The position numbers and the translations under genes are program-made. 6,676 nt of DNA, taken from contig CAMDRY010000178.1 of the NCBI GenBank assembly GCA_945906975.1, forward strand, positions 1 through 6,676, in the 5' to 3' direction. The stretch comes from Bordetella parapertussis. GTDB taxonomy: Bacteria; Pseudomonadota; Gammaproteobacteria; Burkholderiales; SG8-39. Each line of letters starts with the position of its first letter. Position 1 is the stretch's first letter. The notes below the pieces were generated by a model that saw only the letters and a list, made by a program, of their open reading frames with translations, searched no databases and was not told where the DNA came from. This document shows positions 1 to 5,880 of the stretch, in pieces.

Positions 1-91
1 TCCGAGTGGACACGCGTCGTATGTACATGCTCGCAAAAGCATAGACCGCAACGACGGGCGCAGCCCCATCACGAAAAAATATTATGGCACT

Positions 92-105
92 ACAAAACGT
101 TTTGT
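92..105. promoter_or_regulatory. 14-bp perfect palindrome, possible operator
   Basis: ACAAAACGTTTTGT reads identically on both strands. Its half CGTTTTG recurs at 151-157, still upstream of the RidA-family gene that starts at 274. Perfect palindromes of this size in a leader often bind dimeric regulators, but no promoter hexamers can be assigned with confidence here. AT-rich palindromes also occur by chance, so the regulatory role is inference. Confidence 0.3.
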
Positions 106-273
106 CGAACCACGTCCAATGAAATCCGGCACTAACCTTCGATTAAAAGACGTTTTGCGGAATTCATGCTGGATATGGGCAAACGCACCCATTGTTGGCT
201 TCATCCGGCCCGTCATGCCGAATCTTCCCGAAAAACCGCTAAGCTTTATGGTTTACTCACAAGGGAGAAAATC

Positions 274-660
274 ATGGAGAAAAACTACATCACCGGAACC
301 TGGGAGAAATCGCGCGCCTTTTCGCCTGCCGTCATTGTGAATGGTGGAAAAATGATCTTCGTCGCCGGTCATGCCGGGCAGGTCGACGACTCCGGCAAGT
401 CGCTTGCCGGCGATTTCGAAGCGCAAACGCGCCAGACCTTCAGGAACCTGGAGAAAACCCTGAAAGACGCCGGGGCCGCCTTGAAAGACCTTGTCGCGAT
501 GACGGTATTCATCACCGATTCGCGCTACGGCAAGCAATTCACCGATATCCGGCTGGAAATATTCAAGGAAAATTTTCCTGCCAGCGCCCTCATCACCTGC
601 GACGGCCTGGCCCGGCCGGACATGCTGGTGGAGGTGCAGGGAATCGCCATGATTGGCTGA
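274..660 (+). CDS. RidA/YjgF/YER057c/UK114 family protein
   Basis: This encodes a 128-residue cytosolic protein, the usual length for the Rid family, whose trimeric members hydrolyse reactive enamine/imine intermediates from PLP enzymes; some subfamilies have other roles. Family features include the early GKMIFVAGHAGQV strand (about residues 25-37), the amphipathic helix QTRQTFRNLEKTLKDAGA (about 51-68), the MTVFITD strand (about 76-82) and the ending ARPDMLVEVQGIA (about 113-125), which keeps the conserved Glu (E120). Start 274 is chosen because AAGGGAGA at 261-268 is a good ribosome binding site; an in-frame ATG at 166 would add 36 residues that do not look like the family. The substrate-binding Arg (R105 in E. 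coli RidA) seems displaced: the nearest Arg is R114, in ARPDM. Canonical deaminase activity is therefore uncertain. The broken hemerythrin gene follows 49 bp downstream. I am confident of the family and not of the subfamily. Confidence 0.9.
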   Translation: MEKNYITGTWEKSRAFSPAVIVNGGKMIFVAGHAGQVDDSGKSLAGDFEAQTRQTFRNLEKTLKDAGAALKDLVAMTVFITDSRYGKQFTDIRLEIFKENFPASALITCDGLARPDMLVEVQGIAMIG

Positions 661-709
661 ATCGGGGCGGTTGCGGGGTGTTACCCCTGTTCAAGCTGGA
701 GGAATGAGC

Positions 710-1093
710 ATGGTTTGGAAAAACGAATATTCAATTGACATTCCGGAGATCGACGAGCAACACAAACTGTTGTTTGCGTGCATTGATCGGCTGGATGCCG
801 CTAAAGACGATCGCGGCCGTGAACTTGCCGTGTATTTCGTGCTGGAAGAACTCAATGAATATGTCAAGGTGCACTTCAAGGTCGAAGAAATTGTCATGCG
901 CCTGTTTGACTATCCGGGATTGGCGAGTCACGCGGCGGAGCATCACAAATTCATGGCTCGCCTGAAGTCTTTTGAGACAATTGAGTTAGGCCATGACGTG
1001 CACGCCGAGGCCAGCAGCTACCTGCGCGAATGACTGATCAAGCACATTCAGGGCAGCGACCGGCACTATGCCGCGTTCGTGCTTACCCAGTAA
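710..1093 (+). pseudogene. Bacteriohemerythrin, interrupted by a nonsense codon
   Basis: The product resembles bacteriohemerythrins, which are roughly 130-residue four-helix proteins that bind O2 at a di-iron site and serve in O2 sensing, storage or delivery. Ligand motifs are visible: H18 in IPEIDEQH, H55-x3-E59, and H74-x3-H78. Codon 108 is TGA (1031-1033), so translation stops after YLRE at residue 107. The same frame continues for 19 codons (LIKHIQGSDRHYAAFVLTQ) to a TAA at 1091-1093. That tail carries the last family motif H-x4-D (H112 and D117 in HIQGSD). Family members usually have Trp at the stop position (W-L-x-x-H-I), so a single TGG-to-TGA change explains it. The truncated protein would lack two iron ligands and most of the fourth helix. 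Start 710 is chosen because GGAGG (698-702) lies 7 nt upstream; the ATG at 704 is too close. A base-call error is the main alternative. Confidence 0.85.
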
Positions 1094-1140
1094 ACCCGGG
1101 ATCGGTTATCGGCAAACCTGAGCATTGAACAAAACGATGA

Positions 1141-1161
1141 TGTACGCTTTTCAAAAGTACA
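1141..1161. promoter_or_regulatory. 21-bp inverted repeat, left copy
   Basis: TGTAC (1141-1145) and GTACA (1157-1161) face each other across 11 bases, and the interior CTTTT-C-AAAAG (1147-1157) is itself a near-coaxial palindrome. The total length and the first six bases, TGTACG, match the element at 1365-1385. It lies beyond the 3' end of the antitoxin stub. It may be a duplicated operator or an edge of a deleted toxin-antitoxin locus; both ideas are inference. Confidence 0.35.
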
Positions 1162-1201
1162 AAACATGACCCATTCGAGAAATTTAGCTGCCGCCATACG
1201 T

Positions 1202-1327
1202 TCAGCTCGGGTTCGATTTGACTATCAGTAGACGTTCATACGAGGCGGCACTCGCCAGCAGTTGCTTTTCTTCCGCGGTCGCGCGCAGTTCAATGCGATC
1301 AGCGCGCGTTGCCGTAATGGTTGCCAT
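1202..1327 (-). pseudogene. DUF1778 (TacA/AtaR-like) antitoxin, N-terminal remnant
   Basis: Reading leftward from the ATG at 1327-1325, a 41-codon frame ends at TGA (1204-1202). It begins MATITATRADRIELRAT, followed by AEEKQLLASAASYERL. This matches the N-terminus of DUF1778 ribbon-helix-helix antitoxins, where R-I-E-L-R is the DNA-contacting strand and the AEEK...AA stretch is the first helix. Intact members run about 85-100 residues and partner a GNAT acetyltransferase toxin that blocks charged tRNA. Here similarity ends abruptly after YERL. The second helix (typically LDLTSFV...) and the toxin-neutralising C-terminus are gone, replaced by LIVKSNPS. Reading other frames downstream did not restore the family sequence, so this looks like truncation by deletion or rearrangement rather than one frameshift. 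A modest ribosome binding site, GAGAAAG, lies just before the ATG. No toxin is visible. The family match is from memory. Confidence 0.65.
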
Positions 1328-1364
1328 GGGGGTCTTTCTCAAGACATTTAAGGCTACGATTTAG

Positions 1365-1385
1365 TGTACGAAAAACATCCGTACA
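1365..1385. promoter_or_regulatory. 21-bp inverted repeat upstream of antitoxin stub and ABC operon
   Basis: TGTACG (1365-1370) and CGTACA (1380-1385) form a perfect 6-bp inverted repeat across 9 bases. It lies 38 bp before the minus-strand antitoxin ATG and 62 bp before the plus-strand ATPase ATG, the place expected for an autoregulatory operator of a ribbon-helix-helix antitoxin. Such antitoxins bind short inverted repeats in their own promoters. Because the position is divergent, the site could also affect the ABC operon promoter. The symmetry is seen directly; the regulatory role is inferred. Confidence 0.45.
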
Positions 1386-1447
1386 AGTGCGATAAGCCGA
1401 ATAGGCATTCTTGAATTTGAACGCTATATGAGACAAAAGGACCCAAA

Positions 1448-2332
1448 ATGTTTAGCGGCCTCTTCGCTACCCACGATGTTTCCCCAATCACACTTACAAT
1501 GGGTTTTAATCGTGACCTCTATGAAAGCATCGATTTGGAATTGCCGCCGAAAATCGCCATCCGCAAACTCTCCAAGGTATTTCGCCCGGCGCGCGGCGCC
1601 GCGGTCGAGGCCTTACGAGGCATCAATCTGGATATTGGCGATGGTGAGTTCGTCACGCTGATTGGCGCGAGCGGCTGCGGAAAGACAACCCTTCTTCGCA
1701 TCATCGGCGGGTTTGAAGAGGCAAGCGAGGGTTATGTCGAAATTGCCTCGACGGCAGGAGGGCGAAACCTGGTGACCTCCACCGTGTTTCAGGAGGAATC
1801 AGTATTTCCTTGGCTCGATGTCCAGGGCAATGTCGAATACGGCCTTCGCATTCGAGGCATGGCCAAGTTAGAGCGACGCGAGATTGTCGATCACTTCATC
1901 GACAAGGTTGGCCTCAATGCTTTCAAACACGCATACCCGCCGCAATTGTCTGGTGGCATGCGCCAGCGCGTGAGCGTGGCGCGGGCCTTCGCCAATGGTC
2001 CCGAAGTACTGTTGATGGATGAACCCTTCGGCGCGTTGGATGAACAGACACGCATCGTTCTACAGCAGGAGGTGCTGCGTTTATGGATCGAGCATAAGCG
2101 CACCGTGGTGTTTGTCACGCACAGTCTGGATGAGGCGATTACGCTCTCGGATCGAATTATTGTGTTGAGCGCAAGACCGGGGCAGATACGCGCCGATATT
2201 CGCGTGGAGATCGATAGGCCACGGCCGGTGAGCACGCTGCGTGCCCATCCGCAATACGCGGAGTTATATCAACGGCTATGGAGCTTGATAGAAGCCGATA
2301 TCGAGCGTTCGCAACCAGGGGTGACGGCGTGA
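1448..2332 (+). CDS. ABC transporter ATPase, NitT/TauT (SsuB/TauB-like) family
   Basis: This is the 294-residue nucleotide-binding subunit that powers the importer; two copies are expected on the cytoplasmic face of the permease. All ATPase motifs are present: Walker A GASGCGKT (73-80), Q-loop Gln115 in FQEE followed by the FPWL typical of SsuB/TauB/NrtD ATPases, signature LSGGM (167-171), Walker B LLMDEP (188-193), D-loop ALD (196-198) and switch His225 in VTHS. Start 1448 is supported by AAAAGGA at 1435-1441. The catalytic core begins near residue 36, so the first 35 residues form an extension longer than usual; the next ATG, at 1499, lacks a ribosome binding site. The gene overlaps the permease by 4 bases (GTGA). 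It is the first gene of the operon. The family is certain. The substrate cannot be read from this subunit; nitrate, taurine, sulfonates, phthalate-like acids and pyrimidine precursors are all served by relatives. Confidence 0.93.
   Translation: MFSGLFATHDVSPITLTMGFNRDLYESIDLELPPKIAIRKLSKVFRPARGAAVEALRGINLDIGDGEFVTLIGASGCGKTTLLRIIGGFEEASEGYVEIASTAGGRNLVTSTVFQEESVFPWLDVQGNVEYGLRIRGMAKLERREIVDHFIDKVGLNAFKHAYPPQLSGGMRQRVSVARAFANGPEVLLMDEPFGALDEQTRIVLQQEVLRLWIEHKRTVVFVTHSLDEAITLSDRIIVLSARPGQIRADIRVEIDRPRPVSTLRAHPQYAELYQRLWSLIEADIERSQPGVTA
2317..2331 (+). promoter_or_regulatory. Ribosome binding site and GTG start of the permease (GTGA coupling)
   Basis: AGGGG at 2317-2321 sits 7 bases before GTG at 2329-2331, which overlaps the ATPase stop TGA at 2330-2332. 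This decides the permease start over the ATG at 2278, which would lie 55 bases inside the ATPase gene and has no clear ribosome binding site. The overlap implies translational coupling. Confidence 0.7.
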
Positions 2333-3195
2333 ACGGTGCCGCCCAAGGTGACAAAGAAAAATTGCTTGGCGAACCCCAAGCGAGCGCTGCTCAAACGCTG
2401 ATTCGCCGTGGCGAAAATACCGGCCAACACGAATGGACGGCGCGTGCGCAGTGGTGGTTGCGGCTAATTTCGCCATTTTTACTGTTAGGTACTTGGGAGT
2501 TGCTGGCGAAGTTAGGCGAGCTTGACGCCCGTTTCTTCCCTCCACCCACCGAAATCGCCAAGTCCGCGGTTGCGGTGGTACAGGATGGGTCGCTATGGAA
2601 GGCGAGCGCTGATACGTTGCGTCGCTTAGCCTGGGGTTATGGCATCGGTGCTGCAGCGGGAATCATCGTTGGTCTGTGGCTTGGCCTCTCAACCTGGTTT
2701 CGTGCGCTGATCGAGCCGTGGATTCAAATTACCTACCCGATACCCAAGCTCGCCTTGTATCCACTTCTGGTGCTGATCGTGGGTCTGGGCGAGATGCCCA
2801 TCATCGTTTTGCTTGCGATCGGCGTGTTTTATATTGTCGCCATCAATACCATCGCAGGAGTATTGTCGATACGTAAAGTGATTCTCGACGTAGGTCGCGA
2901 CTGCCGCGCAAGCTTCATTCAGTCGTTCGTCACCATTGCATTACCCGCTTCGATGCCGCATATCTTCACAGCCCTTGAGATTTCCCTTGGTATTGCCTAC
3001 ATCATCCTAATCGGCGCCGAATTCGTCGGCGCTAAATCGGGCCTGGGTGCGATCATCTGGTCCAGTTGGCAGTTGTTCGATGTGGGCCCCATGTACGTGG
3101 CCATTGTGACGGTGAGCATCCTGGGTTACTTTTCGGTGTTGCTCACACGTTGGCTGGGCGATTTTCTGATGCCCTGGCGCCGCACCCACGGTTAA
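2329..3195 (+). CDS. ABC transporter permease, NitT/TauT (SsuC/TauC-like) family
   Basis: This is the inner-membrane channel subunit, 288 residues from the GTG start, of the binding-protein-dependent transport (BPD_transp_1) family. An uncharged-poor, hydrophilic N-terminus of about 40 residues precedes the membrane segments, which fall near 44-62, 102-121, 141-155, 156-177, 215-233 and 258-278. This agrees with the six-helix plan of TauC/SsuC. FFPPPTEI (69-76) matches the family's F-P-S/P-P-x-E/D motif. The EAA loop that docks on the ATPase lies near 187-206 (from DVGRDCRAS to IALP); it has the conserved Ala-Ser and Leu-Pro but Arg-Asp-Cys where E-A-A-x-x-x-G is usual, a moderate divergence. 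It is probably coupled to the ATPase gene by the GTGA overlap and is followed after 35 bp by the binding-protein gene. The family is secure; the substrate is not deducible from it. Confidence 0.9.
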   Translation: MNGAAQGDKEKLLGEPQASAAQTLIRRGENTGQHEWTARAQWWLRLISPFLLLGTWELLAKLGELDARFFPPPTEIAKSAVAVVQDGSLWKASADTLRRLAWGYGIGAAAGIIVGLWLGLSTWFRALIEPWIQITYPIPKLALYPLLVLIVGLGEMPIIVLLAIGVFYIVAINTIAGVLSIRKVILDVGRDCRASFIQSFVTIALPASMPHIFTALEISLGIAYIILIGAEFVGAKSGLGAIIWSSWQLFDVGPMYVAIVTVSILGYFSVLLTRWLGDFLMPWRRTHG

Positions 3196-3230
3196 CACCA
3201 AGTATTTTTCATTCCCATCGAGGAGAAATG

Positions 3231-4256
3231 ATGCGTTTCATCCCTAAGCTCGCCGCCGCAGTTCTCGTGGCGACGGCACTAAATTCCAGCGCGGTATTAG
3301 CCCAAGCCCCGCTAAAAAAGGTCAACGTCGGTGTTCTCTATCTGGTGGCTGATGCAGGTCTTTTCATCGCCAAGGATCGCGGCTACTTCGCCCAAGAGGG
3401 GCTGGATATCGAATTCACGCGTTTCTCAAGCGGCGGTGATGTGGTAGCACTGTTGGCCACTAATCGCCTCGATGTGGGTAGCGGCAGCGCCACGCCGGGT
3501 TTGTTCAACTCCTACATTCGCGGCGCCGTGGCGCCGATTGTCAGCAGTAAAGCCATCCTATCCAAAGACGATCTCACCGGTAGTGCGCTGGTGGTGAGAA
3601 AAGACTTAATCGACAGCGGCCGCGTGAAGACCATGGCGGACTTAAAAGGCATGCGCGTGGTGGTCAACAACATTCAATCCACATCGATTAACTATGTGTT
3701 GCGCGCCATCGCCCGCGATGGCCTGGGCAAAGATGATGTCAATCTGGTGGAGATGCCCTTCGAGCAGTTCATCCCGGCGATGCAAAAACGCGCGGTGGAC
3801 GCGGTAATGACTTTCTCGCCGCTTACCAACACCATCGCCGACCGCATGAAACTGGGTGTAGCGATGCCCGGCAGTTCCACCGGCATCACCTCGCCCGGCG
3901 GCACCGCCAATATGATGTTTTACTCGGGCGCCTTCGCCAAGTCGGATGTGGCGCGCGCCTTCATGGTGGCGCATCTCAAAGGCATGCGCGATTACAAACG
4001 CGCGATCTTTGATGGCAAGGGTGATCGCAATGCCACCTGCGCGCTGATCAATAAACACCTGCCATTCGTACCGCCGGATTGCGCCGGCATCTCCATGTCG
4101 CACGCCGATGCCGACGGCGCGGTGAATGTGAAGTCGTTGGAAGAGTTTCAGGACGAATGGATGAAGTGGGGCTTGATGCGCGAGCGCGCCAATATCGCCG
4201 CCAACGTCAATATGGAATTCACCAACTTCGCGGTCAATCGCCTGGGCAAGTATTGA
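3231..4256 (+). CDS. ABC transporter substrate-binding protein, NMT1/SsuA/TauA-like
   Basis: This is a 341-residue periplasmic solute receptor that would hand its ligand to the permease. Residues 1-24 are a classic Sec signal peptide: basic start (MRFIPK), hydrophobic core, and likely cleavage after VLA24 (QA26 is the alternative). The lack of a lipobox Cys implies a soluble protein. The mature domain opens with VNVGVLYLVADAGLFIAKDRGYF, the usual NMT1/SsuA first strand and helix, then the GLDIEF and SSGGDVVALLATNRLDVGSG ligand-lobe elements. The linker-crossing segment DLKGMRVVVNNIQS and the VDAVMTFSPL strand follow the same fold. The start at 3231 is placed by AGGAG at 3221-3225; the adjacent ATG at 3228 is too close to it. 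A longer reading from 3066 would overlap the permease and bury the signal peptide. Being next to a Rieske oxygenase suggests an aromatic or heterocyclic acid ligand, but this is inference. Confidence 0.9.
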   Translation: MRFIPKLAAAVLVATALNSSAVLAQAPLKKVNVGVLYLVADAGLFIAKDRGYFAQEGLDIEFTRFSSGGDVVALLATNRLDVGSGSATPGLFNSYIRGAVAPIVSSKAILSKDDLTGSALVVRKDLIDSGRVKTMADLKGMRVVVNNIQSTSINYVLRAIARDGLGKDDVNLVEMPFEQFIPAMQKRAVDAVMTFSPLTNTIADRMKLGVAMPGSSTGITSPGGTANMMFYSGAFAKSDVARAFMVAHLKGMRDYKRAIFDGKGDRNATCALINKHLPFVPPDCAGISMSHADADGAVNVKSLEEFQDEWMKWGLMRERANIAANVNMEFTNFAVNRLGKY

Positions 4257-4262
4257 TTAGAA

Positions 4263-4277
4263 CGTGGCCTTGCCACG
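4263..4277 (+). other. Intercistronic stem-loop before the oxygenase gene
   Basis: CGTGGC (4263-4268) and GCCACG (4272-4277) form a perfect 6-bp GC-rich stem with a CTT loop. It lies between the binding-protein stop (4254-4256) and the oxygenase ribosome binding site AAGGAG (4278-4283), directly touching the latter. There is no following T run, so it is not a standard intrinsic terminator. It may stabilise the 3' end of the transporter mRNA after processing, or tune oxygenase translation. The pairing is seen; the role is inferred. Confidence 0.5.
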
Positions 4278-4290
4278 AAGGAGAATTGTT

Positions 4291-5487
4291 ATGGGCAATG
4301 TAGACACCGTCTTCAAAGGCAACGCCGAGCGCCTGAAACGGCGCGTTCCGGCCGGGGAGTTGGTCACGCCCGCGCGCTTCGCCAAGGAGCGTGAAAAAAT
4401 CTTTCGCCGTTCCTGGATTTTGATGGCCACCGAGGCCGAGATTCCCAACAAGGGCGATTATGTGGCGCGCCCTATGCCAACTTTGGATATTTCTGTGCTG
4501 ATTGTGCGCAGTGCAGATGGAGTCGTGCGCGGATTTCATAACATTTGTACCCATCGCGGCAATAAACTCGTGGCCGATGGCAGTGGCAACGCGCCGCATT
4601 TCACCTGCCGCTTTCACGGTTGGGCGTTTCGCAACGAGGGCAGCCTGGCGGTGGTCACTGACGAAGGCCAGTTCCGTGACCTGGATAAATCGATTCTCAA
4701 CATGAAGTCCATTGATACCGAGGTGTGGAACGGTCATGTGTTCATGTATTTCGGCGAAGGCCCGCATGAGACGGTGCGCGAATGGCTGGGGCCGATGTTC
4801 GGTGAGTACGATGGTTACTTCGAGCAACATCGCGCGATCAATAGCCGCAGGGTGGAGGTGCGCTGCAACTGGAACCTGGCGATCAATGCCTTCATGGAGG
4901 GCTATCACACCCTCTACATCCATTCGAAGTCGGTGCCCGATTATCAGGGTGGGCCTTCCAACCCCGAGCGGCATCGCCCCTTCATGGAAATGTTCGAACG
5001 TAATATTCGCTATTCCGCACCCTCCAATCCGCATCACAAACAAACCCGCGCCGAAACCGTGGCATGGAAATACGGCAGGCAGGCGCTGCCCGCTTTCGAT
5101 GGCGACATGACCGGCATGCCCCCGGGTATCAACCCGGCGCGGGCGAAGAACTGGGCCTTCGATGTGGTGCAGCTCTACCCGAATACCGTGATGATCCTGG
5201 GCAATTCCTTTCATATTGACTTGAGCTTTTGGCCGATCGACGAGAACAATTCGTTATTGACCGGGGCCAACTACATGTATCCGGCCAAGGATCTGGGCGA
5301 GCGCCTTTCGCAGGATTTTGTGATGAGCCGCGGGCGCTTCGTGGTGAGAGAAGATCTCTCCACGCTGGAAGCGCAGCATGCGGCGCTGAAATCGGGGGCG
5401 CTGACGCATTTTCAGCTCTCGCAGCAAGAGACGGCATTGCAGCATCACTATCGCGTCGCCGCCGACCTGCTCGCCGCCGATCTGTGA
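4291..5487 (+). CDS. Rieske non-heme iron oxygenase, large (alpha) subunit
   Basis: This is a 398-residue cytosolic oxygenase that would use O2 and electrons from a reductase to dihydroxylate, monohydroxylate or demethylate an aromatic or related substrate. The Rieske domain (about 40-150) has the 2Fe-2S motif C86-x-H88 and C106-x2-H109 (CTHRGN and CRFHGW). The catalytic domain carries NWNLAINAFMEGYHTLYIH: E203 (the bridging acid, Asp in naphthalene dioxygenase), H206 and H211 as Fe(II) ligands. R353-E354-D355, followed by S-G-A and QQETALQHHY, matches the segment giving the third ligand, probably D355. Length is near the usual 400-450. Start 4291 is set by AAGGAG at 4278-4283, 7 bases upstream. 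No beta subunit, ferredoxin or reductase is adjacent, so it is either a homo-oligomeric alpha-only enzyme or relies on proteins encoded elsewhere. Neighbours suggest that its substrate arrives through the upstream transporter. Family secure; reaction unknown. Confidence 0.92.
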   Translation: MGNVDTVFKGNAERLKRRVPAGELVTPARFAKEREKIFRRSWILMATEAEIPNKGDYVARPMPTLDISVLIVRSADGVVRGFHNICTHRGNKLVADGSGNAPHFTCRFHGWAFRNEGSLAVVTDEGQFRDLDKSILNMKSIDTEVWNGHVFMYFGEGPHETVREWLGPMFGEYDGYFEQHRAINSRRVEVRCNWNLAINAFMEGYHTLYIHSKSVPDYQGGPSNPERHRPFMEMFERNIRYSAPSNPHHKQTRAETVAWKYGRQALPAFDGDMTGMPPGINPARAKNWAFDVVQLYPNTVMILGNSFHIDLSFWPIDENNSLLTGANYMYPAKDLGERLSQDFVMSRGRFVVREDLSTLEAQHAALKSGALTHFQLSQQETALQHHYRVAADLLAADL

Positions 5488-5524
5488 CCCATAAAAGCCA
5501 AGTTCATCGACAAGGATTCAAATC

Positions 5525-5869
5525 ATGAGCGACATTCGATTTCCCGCGGGCTTTGAGAATCTCTCGCGTTTCGCGCCTGACTGGGTGTTGCAAGATCCGA
5601 TGGAGAAGCAAAAAAAACGTGCCGAGCGCTCGCTGGTCGCGGTAAAAGCATTCAATGACGATCTCTATCCCGAGATCGAGCGGGTCATTGATTATTTAAA
5701 AACCTGTCCAATGGATAATTTGTCGGACGAGGACAAAAATTTATATCGCCTCGCCGCCACCTGGATGGAGATGTCGCACCCGGTTGACCTGCGCTGGAAC
5801 GATACCGATGAGCGCGATGTGTTCCCTTTCGAGCGCATTCATCTGGTGGAGCCGTCACCAGCGGATTAG
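5525..5869 (+). CDS. Small conserved-looking protein of unknown function downstream of Rieske oxygenase
   Basis: This 114-residue soluble protein has no signal peptide or membrane segment. It opens with FPAGFENL (6-13) and a predicted helical, highly charged middle (about 25-60). A second helix, LYRLAATWMEMSHPVDL (73-89), comes next, and it ends with the acidic stretch NDTDERD and FPFERIHLV (100-108). I have an impression, from memory and unverified, that short proteins with the pattern F-P-x-G-F at the start and L-x-L-A-x-x-x-x-E-x-x-x-x-V near the end recur beside Rieske oxygenase genes. There are no metal-binding Cys/His clusters, so it is not a Rieske ferredoxin, and it does not resemble the NTF2-like beta subunit of ring-hydroxylating dioxygenases. 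It lies 37 bp after the oxygenase with AAGGA (5512-5516) 8 bases before the ATG, so it is probably cotranscribed. A role as an assembly or accessory factor for the oxygenase is only a guess. It is the last gene of the operon. Confidence 0.75.
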   Translation: MSDIRFPAGFENLSRFAPDWVLQDPMEKQKKRAERSLVAVKAFNDDLYPEIERVIDYLKTCPMDNLSDEDKNLYRLAATWMEMSHPVDLRWNDTDERDVFPFERIHLVEPSPAD

Positions 5870-5880
5870 AAGCTTCGCTC

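Larger units (their letters stand above)
1094..1447. other. 354-base stretch without an intact gene
   Basis: This separates the broken hemerythrin from the ABC operon. It holds an antitoxin stub on the minus strand (1202-1327) and two 21-bp inverted repeats (1141-1161 and 1365-1385). The rightmost 60 bases must include the operon leader. CTATAT at 1424-1429 could be a -10 element, but I see no convincing -35 at the right distance. No GNAT toxin remnant or other recognisable protein was found in the 1094-1200 part on either strand, and no clear intrinsic terminator was seen after the hemerythrin frame. Confidence 0.6.

Noticed and set aside
166..273. In-frame 36-residue N-terminal extension of the RidA-family protein
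   Set aside because: The extension does not resemble the family, there is no ribosome binding site at 166, and a strong one precedes 274.
1031..1033. TGA read as tryptophan or selenocysteine in the hemerythrin
   Set aside because: Other genes here end in TGA, the site aligns with Trp rather than Cys, and no SECIS-like hairpin is evident just downstream.
3066..3230. Longer start for the substrate-binding protein inside the permease gene
   Set aside because: It would place 55 residues before a textbook signal peptide. AGGAG at 3221-3225 supports 3231.
3642..4103. Minus-strand open frame of 153 codons opposite the binding-protein gene
   Set aside because: It is an antisense shadow of a well-supported gene, with biased composition and no family features.
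4263..4277. Intrinsic terminator between transporter and oxygenase
   Set aside because: The hairpin has no following T run and leads straight into a ribosome binding site.
4234..5214. Long minus-strand open frame (326 codons) opposite the oxygenase
   Set aside because: It is antisense to a motif-complete Rieske gene, rich in His/Arg as expected from complementing its codons, and has no recognisable domain.
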